From Methylocystis echinoides (GTDB lineage Bacteria > Pseudomonadota > Alphaproteobacteria > Rhizobiales > Beijerinckiaceae): 64,000 nt of DNA. Under the pieces are notes generated by a model. That model saw only the letters and a program-made list of their open reading frames with translations. It searched no databases and was not told where the DNA came from. Within the stretch, counting starts at the first letter, position 1, and the number at the start of each line of letters is the position of its first letter. Below are positions 63,253 through 64,000 of the stretch, in pieces. The stretch lies in the NCBI RefSeq assembly GCF_027923385.1, contig NZ_BSEC01000004.1, positions 62,001 through 126,000 on the forward strand. Reading direction: 5' to 3'. The translations under genes and the position numbers were made by a program.

Positions 63253-64000
63253 TGTGGCTCAAGCTCCGCGATCCTCGGTTCTTTCTCTCTGTGGTGGCGG
63301 CGATCCTGCTGTTCGCGACCTTCCTCGCGCCGGAGGCGCATATTGTTCGCGGCAGCTACGATCTGCTTGCGATCGTCGACATCACTGGCAGCATGAATGT
63401 GCGCGACTATGGCGCGTCGGGCCGGCCGATCAGCCGACTCGAGGCGGTAAAAGCCGGGTTGCGCGAGATGATCTCCAGGCTCCCTTGTCCATCGCGCGTC
63501 GCGCTTGGCGTCTTCTCCGAGCGGCGGCCGTTCCTGCTTTTCGAGCCCATCGACTCTTGCGCGGATTTTTCTCCGCTTGACGCCGCGATCCAGGCGCTCG
63601 ACTGGCGGATGGCTTGGGAGGGTGACAGCCGGATTTCCGCGGGCCTGCTTCGCGCTATCGATTTGGCGCGCGAGCTGAAAACCGACCTCCTGTTTTTCAC
63701 CGACGGGCACGAAGCGCCGCCGTTGCCAGCGTCGGGGGCGCCGACCTTTGCAGGCAGACCGGGAGACGTGCGCGGCCTGATCGTCGGCACGGGCGGATAT
63801 GAATTGTCGCCCATTCCGAAGTTCGACGATAGAGGACGCGAGATCGGCTTCGTCGGGATCGACGAAGTGCCGCACGAGAGTCGTTTCGGCCTGCCGCCCG
63901 CTGGGGCCGAGCAGCGGGATGGATATAACGCCCGCAACGCGCCATTCGGCGCTGTCGCAGCGGTTGGTGTGGAGCATCTTTCCTCCGTGAAGGAAGACTA
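63252..64000 (+). CDS. mxaL: MxaL, VWA-domain protein (3' end outside window)
   Basis: The frame from ATG at 63252 stays open for 249 codons to the end of the window. The N-terminus has a hydrophobic segment (FFLSVVAAILLFATFLAP). A VWA domain follows with LLAIVDITGSMNVRDYG (MIDAS DITGS) and LLFFTDGHEAPP. In the mxa operon this position is mxaL, needed for calcium insertion. It resembles mxaC in domain but has a different membrane layout. The C-terminal part and any mxaD are beyond the window. Confidence 0.88.
   Translation, partial: MWLKLRDPRFFLSVVAAILLFATFLAPEAHIVRGSYDLLAIVDITGSMNVRDYGASGRPISRLEAVKAGLREMISRLPCPSRVALGVFSERRPFLLFEPIDSCADFSPLDAAIQALDWRMAWEGDSRISAGLLRAIDLARELKTDLLFFTDGHEAPPLPASGAPTFAGRPGDVRGLIVGTGGYELSPIPKFDDRGREIGFVGIDEVPHESRFGLPPAGAEQRDGYNARNAPFGAVAAVGVEHLSSVKED

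Overview
The window looks like a replicon of an alphaproteobacterial methylotroph, most likely a methanotroph or methanol-user of the Methylocystis/Methylosinus kind. Three things support this: a canonical calcium methanol dehydrogenase operon (mxaFJGIRSACKL), a repABC replication cassette (known only from Alphaproteobacteria), and small alphaproteobacterial families such as the FYDLN protein and an mmgR/suhB-like sRNA. The genus is an inference. No complete rRNA, tRNA or CRISPR array was found.

Layout. (1) 0-10.6 kb: the 3' end of brxC followed by an ATP-binding AlbA_2/Schlafen-type protein, a Zn-ribbon DNA methylase (PglXI), a SNF2-like helicase (BrxHII), PglZ and a BrxA-like protein. These are coupled by 4-11 bp overlaps, with an 8-bp gap before the helicase gene, and form a BREX type 3-like phage-defence locus with an extra gene inserted. 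(2) 10.7-16.3 kb: a truncated ParB-like gene, fused remnants, and a tcmP gene that lost its 5' end next to an intact IS21-family element (13748-16240). (3) 16.3-32.3 kb: a low-density patchwork of small secreted or hypothetical genes. It holds an rpsU pseudogene with an internal amber codon, a seven-repeat Cys/Trp secreted protein, a SHOCT protein, a SPINDLY-type glycosyltransferase without TPRs, a DUF433/DUF5615 toxin-antitoxin pair, an orphan VirD4/TraG coupling protein, a KGG stress protein and a probable sRNA. (4) 32.4-36.1 kb: a chromate-resistance island (chrA plus a DUF1259 gene) bounded by two copies of a tRNA-Met 3'-half att-like sequence, with a dead integrase beside one copy. (5) 36.6-44.1 kb: a plasmid backbone of repA, repB (with a parS palindrome inside the gene), an antisense ctRNA, repC, an MqsRA toxin-antitoxin pair, a tyrosine recombinase with a loxP-like palindrome upstream, DUF1403 and an ScpB-like gene. 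(6) 44.4-54.6 kb: a SulP gene cut by a Tn3-family element whose transposase carries two frameshifts, followed by many pseudogenes (FAD oxidoreductase, SulP STAS domain, CzcA, DUF4239, pentapeptide, trypsin-like) and a few intact secreted genes. (7) 53.2-64 kb: a diheme cytochrome c, then mxaF, J, G, I, R, S, A, C, K and the start of mxaL, which runs off the window.

How it fits together. Methanol is oxidised in the periplasm by MxaFI, electrons pass to cytochrome cL (MxaG), and MxaRSACKL insert calcium and mature the enzyme. Strong hairpins after mxaF and after mxaI probably set the ratio of structural to accessory transcripts. The repABC, MqsRA and recombinase/ScpB modules maintain the replicon, and the BREX locus defends it. 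Nearness of the mxa operon to an apparently intact repABC cassette suggests either a methylotrophy megaplasmid/chromid or a plasmid integrated beside the operon.
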